A DNA stretch of 64,000 bases, taken from assembly GCF_003244315.1 (NCBI RefSeq), contig NZ_QKWH01000011.1:52125-116124 (forward strand), given 5' to 3'. Numbering within the stretch: the stretch's first letter is position 1; each line of letters begins with the position of its first letter. Positions 41,819-50,438 of the stretch are shown piece after piece. Made by a program: the position numbers and the translations under genes. This DNA is from Xylanimonas oleitrophica (GTDB lineage Bacteria; Actinomycetota; Actinomycetes; Actinomycetales; Cellulomonadaceae). The notes below the pieces were generated by a model that did no database searches, had not been told where the DNA came from, and saw nothing but the letters and a program-made list of their open reading frames with translations.

Positions 41819-41891
41819 TACCCCCAGCGGGATTTGAACCCGCGTTACCGCCGTGAGAGGGCGGCGTCCTAGGCCGCTAGACGATGGGGGC
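41819..41891 (-). tRNA. tRNA-Glu (anticodon CTC), copy without encoded CCA
   Basis: A 73-nt body identical to the other copy, but the three bases after the discriminator A read CGC rather than CCA, so the CCA end must be added enzymatically. It is the middle gene of a Gln-Glu-Glu run, 90 bp after tRNA-Gln. Confidence 0.97.
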
Positions 41892-41981
41892 CTATGACTC
41901 GTCGATCCTTGCGGATCGGCGTGCCGGAGAATCCTATCCGATCGCCATCAGTGCTGATGACCATCGGAGATGGATGCTGCG

Positions 41982-42053
41982 CTGGGGTACCAGGACTCGA
42001 ACCTAGACTAAGTGAACCAGAATCACTCGTGCTGCCAATTACACCATACCCCA
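41982..42053 (-). tRNA. tRNA-Gln (anticodon CTG)
   Basis: A 72-nt tRNA beginning TGGGGTA and ending TACCCCA plus discriminator G. The anticodon loop TTCTGGT in an AGTGA/TCACT stem gives CTG. CCA is not encoded. The Gln-Glu cluster beside gltX is conserved in actinobacteria. Confidence 0.97.
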
Positions 42054-42218
42054 TGGTGTCTGACCTTCAGGACAAATCCGACTTTCACCGGCGCGTCCCG
42101 TGGGGGCCAACGGCTGAGAACATTACCGGACGCAGGGCCGGGGACCAAAACGAGGCGCGACCTGCGGCGGGTGGTCTCCGTCACGCGGACGGCTCGGCCT
42201 CCCCGCTCCTCCCTCCGC

Positions 42219-42581
42219 TCACCTCCAGGGCACGGTCCAGACCATGTGGTGGGCCACGGCAGCGAGCACGACGAGCACCGCAGCGGACGCCCCGGTGACG
42301 ACCGTGCGCCGCTGAGGGCGAGCGAACGCCCACGCTGCGGCCCCCAGGTAGACCGCCGCCAGGATCGCTGTCCAGGCGACGGCCAACGGGAGGCGCGCGC
42401 CGCCGTCGCACCCGGGCGGCGGCGGCAGGGGCAAGGAGCACACCGTGCCGGGCGGGTGCGGCACGATCAGGTTCCAGATCCTCACGAGCGCGACCGCGAG
42501 CGCCACGGTGGCCACCACCGCGGCCGCGGCCGTCCCCCAGCGTCCGAGGGACGAGCCCTCGCGCTCCTCGACCCGTTCCAC
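42219..42581 (-). CDS. Small hypothetical membrane protein
   Basis: A 120-residue protein not recognised by family. It has a short charged start (VERVEEREGSS), then three hydrophobic segments at about 17-33, 61-80 and 92-112, with a Pro-rich loop PHPPGTVCSLPLPPPPGCD between the first two holding two Cys. TAGGGT (complement of 42589-42594) ends 7 nt before the GTG at 42581, so this start is favoured and leaderless. It lies between the HAD gene and the tRNA genes on the same strand. Confidence 0.65.
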   Translation of the reverse strand: MERVEEREGSSLGRWGTAAAAVVATVALAVALVRIWNLIVPHPPGTVCSLPLPPPPGCDGGARLPLAVAWTAILAAVYLGAAAWAFARPQRRTVVTGASAAVLVVLAAVAHHMVWTVPWR

Positions 42582-42682
42582 GCCGCCGACCCTACCGAGC
42601 GCCCGGACGCACCAGGGCGCGCCGCGAGCACACCGCGAGCACGCCGGGAGCGCACCAGGACGGCACCAGGAGAGCGGCCACG

Positions 42683-42700
42683 GCCGCACCGCGGTGCGGC
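42683..42700 (-). terminator. 18-bp perfect palindrome after the HAD hydrolase gene
   Basis: GCCGCACCGCGGTGCGGC is a perfect palindrome 4 bp beyond the HAD stop codon. As RNA it could form a compact hairpin. It may terminate the gltX-HAD transcript; there is no T tract. An operator role cannot be excluded. Confidence 0.45.
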
Positions 42701-42704
42701 GGTC

Positions 42705-43463
42705 TCAGGCCAGGCCCAGCACCCCGTGCAGCTCGTGGAGCCCGGTGATGCGGTGCACCCCTGGCAGCGCGGCGTCGTCGGGCGATCCGGCGGAGGGGCC
42801 CTCGCGGCGGATCCCCGGCCGGTCCAGCCACACCCCTACGAGGCCGGCCTCCGCGGCGGCGCGAGCGTCGACGTCGGGCTCGTCTCCCACGTACGCCGTG
42901 CGCGCGGGGTCCGTGCCGAGCAGGCGGCACGCCTCGAGGAACACGCGCGGGTCCGGCTTGCCGAACCCGAGCGTGTCGACGCCCACGAGCACCGGCACGC
43001 CGTCGATCCCGGCGGTGGCCAGCTTGGACTCCTGGAGCGCCACACGGGCGTTGGTCACCGACCCGATGCTGACACCGGCCGCCACGAGGGCGCCGAGGGT
43101 CGCCGCGACGTCGTCGTGCGCCTCCCAGGAGCGTTCGAAGGCACCCCAGAACACCTCCACCCACCGCGGGTAGAGATCCACGTCCACGCGGGGGCCGCCC
43201 AACGCGACGTGCAGCTCGTCGGCGCGCAGGCGCCGCTGCTCGTCGAAGCCGAGCTCGCCGCGGGTGTAGGCGCGGTAGTGCCCGTGGACGTCGTCACGCC
43301 AGACGGCGAGCATCTCCGGCTCGCGCGCGGCGGGTACGTGCGGCAGGAACTCCCGCCGCACGGCCGCGACCGCCTCGCCGAACGCCGCACGCGTGTCGAC
43401 CAGCGTGTCGTCGACGTCGAACAGGACGCCGTCCACCACCGGCGCGCCGGCCGCGCCGGTCAC
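42705..43463 (-). CDS. HAD-family hydrolase
   Basis: A 252-residue haloacid dehalogenase-like phosphatase. Motif [10 protein letters not shown] with the nucleophile Asp is near 17-25, a cap domain spans about 30-110, motif II is in GSVTNAR near 120, motif III Lys is in [10 protein letters not shown] near 155, and motif [15 protein letters not shown] near 178. Substrate unknown. GTG overlaps the gltX stop by 4 bp (GTGA), so it is translationally coupled to gltX. Confidence 0.88.
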   Translation of the reverse strand: MTGAAGAPVVDGVLFDVDDTLVDTRAAFGEAVAAVRREFLPHVPAAREPEMLAVWRDDVHGHYRAYTRGELGFDEQRRLRADELHVALGGPRVDVDLYPRWVEVFWGAFERSWEAHDDVAATLGALVAAGVSIGSVTNARVALQESKLATAGIDGVPVLVGVDTLGFGKPDPRVFLEACRLLGTDPARTAYVGDEPDVDARAAAEAGLVGVWLDRPGIRREGPSAGSPDDAALPGVHRITGLHELHGVLGLA

Positions 43464-44884
43464 CGCAGCTTCTCGATCGCGGCGTCCACGCGTGCCAGGG
43501 TCTTCTCCCGCCCCAGCACCTGCAGCGACTCGAACAGCGGCAGGCCCACCGTCCGGCCGGTCACCGCCACGCGCACCGGCGCCTGGGCCTTGCCGAGCTT
43601 GAGGCCGTGCTTCTCCCCCACCGCGGTCACCGTCTCCTTGAGCGGCTCCGCCTCCCAGGGGTCGAGCGCCGCGAGCGCCTCGCGGGCGTCGGCCAGGAGC
43701 GCGGCAGCCGGCTCCTTCATGGCCTTGTTCCACGACTGCTCGTCGAAGACCGGCTCGTCGAGGAAGAGGAAGTCCACGTTGTTGGTGATCTCGCTCAGCA
43801 GGGCCACGCGCGTCTGGGCGAGCGGGGCGACGGCGGCGAACACCTCGGCGTCGAACTGTTCCTCGCTCCACGGGGCACGGGGCGCGTGCAGCCACGGGTC
43901 GCACGCCGCCACGAACTCCGCCTCCGACAGCGCACGCACGTACTCGCCGTTGAAGGCGGTCAGCTTCTTGATGTCGAAGAACGCCGAGGAGCTGTTGACG
44001 TCCGCGATGTCGAAGCGCGAGACGAGCTCCTCGAACGGAAGGATCTCCTCGTCGTTGCCCGGCGCCCAGCCCAGCAGCATGAGGTAGTTGACCATCGCCT
44101 GCGGCAGCACGCCGTCGGCCAGGTAGTCCTCGAGGGCCACCTTGTCACGACGCTTGGAGAGCTTCTGGCGCTTCTCGTTGACGATGACGGGCAGGTGGGC
44201 CCACACGGGCGGCGTGGCGCCCAGCGCCTCCCACAGCAGCTGCTGCTTGGGCGTGTTGGGCAGGTGCTCCTCGCCGCGGATCACGTGCGTGATGCGCTCG
44301 TCCATGTCGTCGACGACGTTGGCGAGCAGGAACACCGGCGAGCCGTCGCCGCGCGCCACCACGAAGTCCTCGATGGCGTCGTTCGGGAAGGACGGGTTGC
44401 CGCGGATCAGGTCGACCACCTGCGTCTCGCCCTCGTCCGGGGTGCGGAAGCGCAGGGCACGACCGGCCTCGTACGCCAGGCCGCGGTCGCGGCAGTAGCC
44501 GTCGTAGCCCAGGTGCTGCGACCCGGTGCGCGCCACGACGTCGTCGCGCGTGCAGTCGCAGTAGTAGGCGCGCCCCGCCTCGAAGAGCCGCGCCGCGGCC
44601 TCCTGGTGCAGGGCCACGTTCTGGGACTGGAAGTACGGGCCCTCGAAGGTCGGGTCCTGCTCGTGCATGCCGAGGGACGCCATCGCGGTGAGGATGCCCT
44701 CGACCCACTCGGGCTTGTTGCGGGCGGCGTCGGTGTCCTCGATGCGCAGCACGAACGTGCCGCCGGCACGCTTGGCCACCGCCCAGTTGAACAGCGCCGA
44801 GCGCGCACCGCCCACGTGGAACATGCCCGTGGGGGACGGGGCGAAGCGGACACGGACGTCGGAAGAACCAGCAGCGGGGATCAC
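43460..44884 (-). CDS. gltX: Glutamyl-tRNA synthetase
   Basis: Charges tRNA-Glu (and in bacteria lacking GlnRS, tRNA-Gln) with glutamate. The class I HIGH-type motif is [11 protein letters not shown] near 15-25 and the KMSKS-type loop is KLSKRR near 248-253; a CDC pair lies near 108-110. 474 residues. GTG at 44884 is favoured over the TTG two codons earlier because TAGGCT (complement of 44892-44897) ends 7 nt before it, and an initiation codon inside the -10 spacer would be left out of the mRNA. The cognate tRNA genes lie 1.6 kb downstream. Confidence 0.96.
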   Translation of the reverse strand: MIPAAGSSDVRVRFAPSPTGMFHVGGARSALFNWAVAKRAGGTFVLRIEDTDAARNKPEWVEGILTAMASLGMHEQDPTFEGPYFQSQNVALHQEAAARLFEAGRAYYCDCTRDDVVARTGSQHLGYDGYCRDRGLAYEAGRALRFRTPDEGETQVVDLIRGNPSFPNDAIEDFVVARGDGSPVFLLANVVDDMDERITHVIRGEEHLPNTPKQQLLWEALGATPPVWAHLPVIVNEKRQKLSKRRDKVALEDYLADGVLPQAMVNYLMLLGWAPGNDEEILPFEELVSRFDIADVNSSSAFFDIKKLTAFNGEYVRALSEAEFVAACDPWLHAPRAPWSEEQFDAEVFAAVAPLAQTRVALLSEITNNVDFLFLDEPVFDEQSWNKAMKEPAAALLADAREALAALDPWEAEPLKETVTAVGEKHGLKLGKAQAPVRVAVTGRTVGLPLFESLQVLGREKTLARVDAAIEKLR

Positions 44885-44920
44885 GGGCAAGAGCCTAGTT
44901 CGCCCGCGGGCCGGCCACCG

Positions 44921-45817
44921 TCAGGCGCGGACGGTCACCGGGGTGCCCTCGGGCAGCTCGGCGAGCCGGGCCAGCGCCTCCGCGCCGAGCCGGATGCAGC
45001 CGTTGGAGACCGGCCCCGTGCGCACGTCGTGGTAGTGGAACGCGGTGACCGCGACGTCGGCCCCGCTGAACCCGTCGAGCGTCGGCGACTGGACGCCCAG
45101 GTAGACGATGGGGTGGCCGCGGGTGAACGCGAACGACCGGTCGACGCGCGTGGTCATGACGAACGTGCGGCCCACCGGCGTCGGGGTGGCCGCGGTGCCC
45201 CACGCGAAGCCGTCGGACACGCGCTCGCGCTCGCCACCACGCACGACGTCGACCGTGCGGGCGGTGAGGTCCACCTCGACCTGCGCCACCGCGGGCGCCA
45301 CCTCGACGTCCGCGGCCCGGACCCAGCCGGTGAGCTGACCGGGGTCGCCCGACGACGGCGGGGCCTGCCGCCCGGGCAGCAGCACCCGTAGCCAGTGCTC
45401 GTGCTGAACCACGACCGGCACGGTGGTCCCGCCGAACTGCAGCGTCCGCGGCAGCCGTGCCACGGGCGCGGTCCCGGGCTCCGCGAACACGGGGGCCGCG
45501 GCACCGCTCGGGTGCGCCACCAGACCGGTCAGGTCGCCGCCCGGGTCGTCGTCCACGGGCAGCTCCGGGCGCACCGCGAACACGTCGACCACGGGCAGGG
45601 CCGCGAGGTCGTAGCGCGTGCCGTCCACGGCGGGCTCGCGCGCCCCGGGCGCGGGCGGCGTTCCCTTGGCGACCGCGACGACCGGCGCGACCGTCACGGT
45701 GGCGGCCGGCACGGCTGCCGGTGGTGGCGAGCCCAGCGCCACCGGCCCTGCGGCGAACCCCGCGGCCATCGCCGCCACGGCGGCCAGCCCCGCTCCCACC
45801 GCCTGTCGCCCGTTCAC
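44921..45817 (-). CDS. L,D-transpeptidase (YkuD domain)
   Basis: Periplasmic-side enzyme forming 3-3 peptidoglycan cross-links. 298 residues: an N-terminal hydrophobic anchor/signal (about 8-30), a Pro/Ala linker, and a middle SH3-like or DUF region (about 65-175). The C-terminal YkuD domain has VDLTARTVDV, FHYHDVRTG with the conserved His, and VSNGCIRL with the catalytic Cys at about 274 (Asn replaces the usual His of the SHGC box, a known variant). Between gltX and a reductase-like gene. Confidence 0.9.
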   Translation of the reverse strand: MNGRQAVGAGLAAVAAMAAGFAAGPVALGSPPPAAVPAATVTVAPVVAVAKGTPPAPGAREPAVDGTRYDLAALPVVDVFAVRPELPVDDDPGGDLTGLVAHPSGAAAPVFAEPGTAPVARLPRTLQFGGTTVPVVVQHEHWLRVLLPGRQAPPSSGDPGQLTGWVRAADVEVAPAVAQVEVDLTARTVDVVRGGERERVSDGFAWGTAATPTPVGRTFVMTTRVDRSFAFTRGHPIVYLGVQSPTLDGFSGADVAVTAFHYHDVRTGPVSNGCIRLGAEALARLAELPEGTPVTVRA

Positions 45818-45893
45818 GCGCCCATGCTCCCGGAGGGCGCCTCACCAGCGCAATCGTCTCGTGGCCGCCGGCGGCGCGTCAGGTGGCGGCGTG

Positions 45894-46559
45894 TCAGGCG
45901 GCAGCTTCCGCCTCGGCCCGCGCCAGGGCCCGCAGCCCGGCCGCCGTGAGCAGGGTGCCGAACACCGGCCCGCCGGCGTCGAGCAGCCGCCCGGCGGCGA
46001 GCGGTCCGAGCTCCACGGGGTCGAACCCGAGGGAGTCCACCAGCTCGGCCGCCACCGTCCGCGCACCGGCGTCGTCGGAGGCGACGCCCACGGCCAGGCG
46101 GTCGGGAGCGCCCGCCGGGCGCGCCGCCTCCTCGACGTCGTGGTACCCGAGGTGGTTGAGCGTGCGCACCCAGCGGGCACCGGGGCTGCGACCGGCCACG
46201 TGAGCGCTCGTGCCGGCGGCGTGGTCGGCGGCGGGCAGCACGGACTCGATCGGCCCGTCCACGGGCTCCCAGTGGTTCATGAGGTCCACCACGACCCGGC
46301 CCTCGAACGCGGCGTACGGCAGGTCCGCCGAGCGGGAGAGCGGCACCGCCAGCAGCACGACGTCGGCCCAGGCCGCGACGTCCGCGCCCGCGTCCGAGCC
46401 CACCGCGGTGGCTCCGGGCACCATCGACCCCACGATGAGCCCGAGCGTCAGCGGGTCCTGCCGCGGCGAGCCCACGACGCGGACCTCGTGCCCGGCGTCG
46501 ACGGCGCGGCGCGCCAGCACGGTCCCGATCTTGCCTGCCCCGAAGAGTGCGATCCTCAC
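45894..46559 (-). CDS. NADPH-dependent F420 reductase-like / NAD(P)-binding protein
   Basis: A 221-residue Rossmann protein. LFGAGKIGTVLARRAV near 5-20 binds NAD(P); GSPRQDP near 30-36 carries an Arg typical of NADP preference; VVVDLMNHWEPVDGPIESVL near 88-107 matches the reductase pattern. It is related to F420:NADP oxidoreductases and to ketopantoate-type binding domains; the substrate is not certain. 25 bp after the FAH-family gene, so probably same transcript. Confidence 0.75.
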   Translation of the reverse strand: MRIALFGAGKIGTVLARRAVDAGHEVRVVGSPRQDPLTLGLIVGSMVPGATAVGSDAGADVAAWADVVLLAVPLSRSADLPYAAFEGRVVVDLMNHWEPVDGPIESVLPAADHAAGTSAHVAGRSPGARWVRTLNHLGYHDVEEAARPAGAPDRLAVGVASDDAGARTVAAELVDSLGFDPVELGPLAAGRLLDAGGPVFGTLLTAAGLRALARAEAEAAA

Positions 46560-46584
46560 GGCAGGCGCAACGCGCGACCCGGCG

Positions 46585-47370
46585 TCAGTAGTCCCGGCGC
46601 ACCACGGGGTTGCGCAGCACGCCGATGCCCTCGACCTCGCACTCGACGACGTCGCCGGACTCGATGCGACCCACCCCGGCCGGGGTGCCGGTGAGCACCA
46701 CGTCGCCGGGCAGCAGCGTCATCGCCTGGGACACGTAGGACACGATGTAGTCGACGTCGAAGATCATGTCGGCCGTGCGGCCGTCCTGCTTCGCCTCGCC
46801 GTTGACGCGCGAGCGCACGGCGACGTCCTCCGGGTCCAGGTCGGTGTCGATCCACGGCCCGATCGGGCACGAGGAGTCGAAGCCCTTGGCTCGGCCCCAC
46901 TGGCCGTCGGTGCGCTGGGCGTCACGGGCCGTGACGTCGTTGGCCACGGTCCAGCCCAGCACGTAGGAGCGCGCCGACTCGGGCGTGACGTCCTTGCAGA
47001 CCTTGGCGATCACGATGGCCAGCTCGGCCTCGTAGCTGACCTCCTGCGTCCAGTCGGGCAGCACGATCGGGTCGTCCGGGCCCACGACGGCCGTGTTCGG
47101 CTTGAGGAACAGCATCGGCTCGGTGGGCACCTCGTTGCCCATCTCGCGGATGTGGTCCATGTAGTTGCGGCCCACGGCCACGACCTTGGAGCGCGGGATG
47201 ACGGGGGCGAGCAGCCGCACGCCGTCACCGAGCTCGATCCGCTCGCCCGTGGGCATGGCCGGCATGTACAGCGGGTCACCGCCCAGCACGGCGAGGTAGG
47301 TGCGGTCGCCCTCGTGCTGCACGAGGGCGAAACGGGGGTCGTCTCCGGTGGTGAACCTAGCGATGCGCAC
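46585..47370 (-). CDS. Fumarylacetoacetate hydrolase-family protein
   Basis: A 261-residue FAH-fold enzyme, a group that includes hydrolases, decarboxylases and isomerases of 2-oxo acids. VVAVGRNYMDHIREMG near 64-79, FLKPNTAVVGPDDPI near 87-101 and the metal-site YEAELAIVIAK near 112-122 are clear. Reaction is uncertain; pairing upstream of gltX is conserved in actinobacteria. TACCCT (complement of 47377-47382) ends 6 nt before this GTG. Confidence 0.88.
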   Translation of the reverse strand: MRIARFTTGDDPRFALVQHEGDRTYLAVLGGDPLYMPAMPTGERIELGDGVRLLAPVIPRSKVVAVGRNYMDHIREMGNEVPTEPMLFLKPNTAVVGPDDPIVLPDWTQEVSYEAELAIVIAKVCKDVTPESARSYVLGWTVANDVTARDAQRTDGQWGRAKGFDSSCPIGPWIDTDLDPEDVAVRSRVNGEAKQDGRTADMIFDVDYIVSYVSQAMTLLPGDVVLTGTPAGVGRIESGDVVECEVEGIGVLRNPVVRRDY

Positions 47371-47386
47371 GGATGAAGGGTACGCG

Positions 47387-48277
47387 TCAGACGCGGGCCA
47401 GCACCTCGCCGTGCAGGATCGCGAACCAGCCGTCGGGCGCCTGCGCCCACGCCAGCCAGTCCTGCGCGAGCTGCTCGAGCGCGACGTCGTCGGCCAGGCC
47501 CGACTCCTGCGCCTGCACCGCGAAGTTGGACTCGACGCAGCGCTCGGCCCAGACCTGGCCCCACCACTGCCGGTCGGTGGGCGTGGCGTAGCACCAGGAC
47601 GAGGCGCTGGGCACGATCTGGGCGACGTCGAACCCGGCCTGCTGGGCCCAGGAGAAGAGACGGCGCCCGGCGTCGGGCTCGAACCCGTAGGCGTGCGTGA
47701 CCTCGTGGTAGAGGGTGTTCCACTCGTCGAGGCCGGGCGAGTCCGGGTACCAGGCCATGGCCGCGTAGTCCGCGTCCCGCACCGCCACGAGGCCGCCGGG
47801 CCTGGCGACGCGCTTCATCTCGCGCAGCGCCGCCACCGGGTCGGACAGGTGCTGCAGCAGCTGGTGGGCGTAGACGACGTCGAACGTGTCGTCCTCGAAC
47901 GGCAGCTCGTAGGCGTTGGCCTCCTCGAACCGCACGTTGGGGAACCCGAGCGCGTCCGCGTGCTGCCGGGCGGCCTCGAGCACCTTCTCCGAGGCGTCGA
48001 CGCCCACGACCTCACCACCGGCGAGGATGCGCGCAAGGTCCACCGTCACGGTACCGGGCCCGCAGCCGACGTCCAGCAGCGACATGTCGTCGCGCAGGTG
48101 CGGCAGCAGGAACCCCGCCGAGTTCTGCGCCGTGCGGGCGCGGTGGGCGCGCAGCACCGACTCGTGGTGGCCGTGCGTGTAGGACTCCGACTCCTTGCTC
48201 GGGACGGTGTGCTGCGAGCTGGGCGCCTCGATCGCGTCGGTGAGATCGGCGCCTGCGGGAGTCTCCGGAACGGTCAT
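47387..48277 (-). CDS. Class I SAM-dependent methyltransferase
   Basis: A 296-residue methyltransferase (UbiE/Coq5-like). Motif I LLDVGCGPGTVTVDLA near 67-82, motif II Asp in GVDASEKVLE near 90, and FDVVYAHQLLQHLSDPVAAL near 131-150 are typical. A C-terminal extension of about 85 residues is Trp-rich. The acceptor is unknown. TAGCGT (complement of 48285-48290) ends 7 nt before the ATG. Divergent from the DUF418 gene across 80 bp. Confidence 0.88.
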   Translation of the reverse strand: MTVPETPAGADLTDAIEAPSSQHTVPSKESESYTHGHHESVLRAHRARTAQNSAGFLLPHLRDDMSLLDVGCGPGTVTVDLARILAGGEVVGVDASEKVLEAARQHADALGFPNVRFEEANAYELPFEDDTFDVVYAHQLLQHLSDPVAALREMKRVARPGGLVAVRDADYAAMAWYPDSPGLDEWNTLYHEVTHAYGFEPDAGRRLFSWAQQAGFDVAQIVPSASSWCYATPTDRQWWGQVWAERCVESNFAVQAQESGLADDVALEQLAQDWLAWAQAPDGWFAILHGEVLARV

Positions 48278-48357
48278 GGCGCACACGCTAGCCACGGTCG
48301 CCCGCCGTTTCACGCCCGGTCCCACGCAGCGGACCGGTGCGTGGAAGGATCGCGGAC

Positions 48358-49554
48358 ATGGTCCGTGAGCGCCGTCACCTCGCCGAGCGCCTCCTCGGCG
48401 GTCCCGGCCGCGTGGCCGGCGTGGACGTGGCGCGCGGCCTGGCGGTCCTGGGCATGTTCACGGCGCACGTGGGCGTCACCAGCGGTGACCTCGGCACGGT
48501 CGAGGGCTGGCTGTCGCTGGCGCACGGGCGTTCCTCGATCCTGTTCGCCACGGTGGCGGGCGTGTCGCTCGCGCTCGTGACGGGTGGCCGCACGCCGCTC
48601 GACGGCGAACCCCTGGTGCGCGCCCGGCTGCGCCTGCTGGTGCGTGCGCTGTGCCTCCTGGCCGTGGGGGCGGTGCTGGACGCCCTGGGCACACGCGTCT
48701 TCGTCATCCTCGGGTTCTACGCCGCCTACTTCGTGCTGGCGCTCCCGGCGCTGCGCCTGCCGGCGCGCCGGCTGGCGGCGATCGCCGTCGTGGTCGCCGT
48801 CGTCGGCCCCGTGCTGGCCTACTGGGGACCGGAGGCGATGGCCCGCGCGGGCCTGCGCCTGCCTCGTGACGGCGACGGCGCCGTCACGTACTTCCTCCTG
48901 ACCGGCCACTACCCCGCCGTGGTGTGGATGGCGTTCGTGCTCGCGGGCCTGGCGGTCGGCCGCTGCGACCTGGGCTCGGACCGGTTGCGCACCGGCCTGG
49001 TGGTCGGCGGGTTCAGCGCCTGGTCGGCCTCGGCCCTCGCGTCCGCCGCGCTCACCGCGGCCGCCGGGGGCCGGGCGTCGATCGAGCAGCAGGTGACGGC
49101 GGCCTCGAGCCTCGAGCGCTCGCAGCCGTGGGCGTGGGACGCCCCGTGGCCTCCCGTGGCCGGGCTGCTGCTGGACGGCCCGCACGACGACACCACGCTC
49201 GAGGCGCTGGGCTCGGGCGGGTTCGCTCTCGCCGTGCTCGGCCTGTGCCTCCACGTGGGACGCCCTGCCGCGCGGGTGCTGGCCCCGCTCGCCGCGACCG
49301 GAGCCCTGGCCCTGACCGTGTACACCGCGCACATCGTGGCCGTGTGGGGGCTGCGGCTGCTCGGTCTCGACCTGCTGGTGCCCGAGAGCAACGTGCCGCT
49401 GGCGGTCATGGTGCTGGTCACGCTTGCCGCGGCCACCACCTGGCGGGCGCTGGTGGGGCGCGGTCCGCTCGAGCGGCTGGTGGGCTGGGTGGCGGCCCGT
49501 GCCGCGAGCGCCCGGCCTGCGCGCGGTGGTGCTACAGGGTCACCGAGCCCCTGA
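48358..49554 (+). CDS. DUF418 / HGSNAT-cat-like multispanning membrane protein
   Basis: A 398-residue membrane protein with about ten hydrophobic helices. The N-terminal VAGVDVARGLAVLGMFTAHVG is the hallmark of the heparan-alpha-glucosaminide acetyltransferase-like/DUF418 superfamily, and the late LAATGALALTVYTAHIV matches DUF418. Such proteins may acylate envelope glycans, but no activity is known for this branch. AAGGA 8 nt before the ATG serves as ribosome-binding site. Its 3' end overlaps the phzF-like gene by 23 bp. Confidence 0.82.
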   Translation: MVRERRHLAERLLGGPGRVAGVDVARGLAVLGMFTAHVGVTSGDLGTVEGWLSLAHGRSSILFATVAGVSLALVTGGRTPLDGEPLVRARLRLLVRALCLLAVGAVLDALGTRVFVILGFYAAYFVLALPALRLPARRLAAIAVVVAVVGPVLAYWGPEAMARAGLRLPRDGDGAVTYFLLTGHYPAVVWMAFVLAGLAVGRCDLGSDRLRTGLVVGGFSAWSASALASAALTAAAGGRASIEQQVTAASSLERSQPWAWDAPWPPVAGLLLDGPHDDTTLEALGSGGFALAVLGLCLHVGRPAARVLAPLAATGALALTVYTAHIVAVWGLRLLGLDLLVPESNVPLAVMVLVTLAAATTWRALVGRGPLERLVGWVAARAASARPARGGATGSPSP

Positions 49555-50416
49555 CGGTGGTGAGCGTGGAGCCGCCGACCCACACACGGCCGTCGCGCTC
49601 CAGGTCCACGTGGACGCGGCCCCGCCGGCGCAGCGCCGTGCCCTGGGACGCGACGTAGCTCGCGGGCAGCACGCTGCCCGCCAGCCACCGGCCCAGGCCC
49701 GCGTTGAGGGAGCCGGTGACGGGGTCCTCGCGGTCGGGCAGGAACGCGCGCACCTCGACGTCGGCGTCGCCCGGGTTCGCGGGGTCCTCGTCCACCCAGG
49801 GGCCGACGACGCCGATCTCCAGGTCCTCCTCGCCGGGGGCGCGGAACCGCTCCAGGTCGGGCTCGAGCGCGAGCACGGCCGCGGCGTCGCGCAGGCGCAC
49901 CGCCACCCACCGCGGGCCGTTGGACACCCACTCCGCGTCCACGACGTCGTCGGGCGCCACCCGCAGCGCCGCGGTGACACGCTGGAGCTGCGGCGGCGTC
50001 AGCGGGCCGGAGCGCGTGGGAGGCGGGGCGGCGAACGCCAGGCGCACCCCTCCCCCGCTCACCAGGGTCTGGCGCACGGTCACGAGCCCGACACCGCACT
50101 CTTGCACCACGTCGGTGCTGGTCGGTGCACCGAAGGGCTTGTTGCCGGCCTCGAGCCAGGCGTGGGCGCTGCCCAGCGTGGGGTGCCCGGCGAACGGCAG
50201 CTCGCCCGTGGGGGTGAAGATCCGCACCCGGTAGTCGGCGCCCGCCACGGTGGGCTGCAGGAGGAAGGTGGTCTCGGAGAGGTTGGTCCAGCGGGCGAAC
50301 GCGGCCATCTGCTCCTCGGTGAGGCCGTCGGCGTCGTGGACGACGGCGAGCGGGTTGCCGAGCAGCGGGCCCGAGGCGAAGACGTCGACCTGTCGGAAGG
50401 GCAGGGTGCGGGTCAC
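49532..50416 (-). CDS. PhzF-family isomerase/epimerase
   Basis: A 294-residue two-domain diaminopimelate epimerase-like protein. FRQVDVFASGPLLGNPLAVV near 7-26, NLSETTFLL near 47-55 (with the catalytic Glu), and ELPFAGHPTLGSAHAWL near 71-87 define PhzF. The substrate is unknown. GTG at 50416 is supported by TACCGT (complement of 50423-50428) ending 6 nt upstream. Divergent from the aldo/keto reductase across only 22 bp, with overlapping -10 boxes. Confidence 0.9.
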   Translation of the reverse strand: MTRTLPFRQVDVFASGPLLGNPLAVVHDADGLTEEQMAAFARWTNLSETTFLLQPTVAGADYRVRIFTPTGELPFAGHPTLGSAHAWLEAGNKPFGAPTSTDVVQECGVGLVTVRQTLVSGGGVRLAFAAPPPTRSGPLTPPQLQRVTAALRVAPDDVVDAEWVSNGPRWVAVRLRDAAAVLALEPDLERFRAPGEEDLEIGVVGPWVDEDPANPGDADVEVRAFLPDREDPVTGSLNAGLGRWLAGSVLPASYVASQGTALRRRGRVHVDLERDGRVWVGGSTLTTVRGSVTL

Positions 50417-50422
50417 ACGCCC

Positions 50423-50432
50423 ACGGTAGCCT
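50423..50432. promoter_or_regulatory. Overlapping divergent -10 elements of phzF-like and aldo/keto reductase genes
   Basis: On the minus strand TACCGT (complement of 50423-50428) ends 6 nt before the GTG at 50416. On the plus strand TAGCCT (50427-50432) ends 6 nt before the ATG at 50439. The two hexamers share 50427-50428. With start codons 22 bp apart, both mRNAs would be leaderless and the promoters should compete for polymerase. Confidence 0.6.
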
Positions 50433-50438
50433 CCGGAT

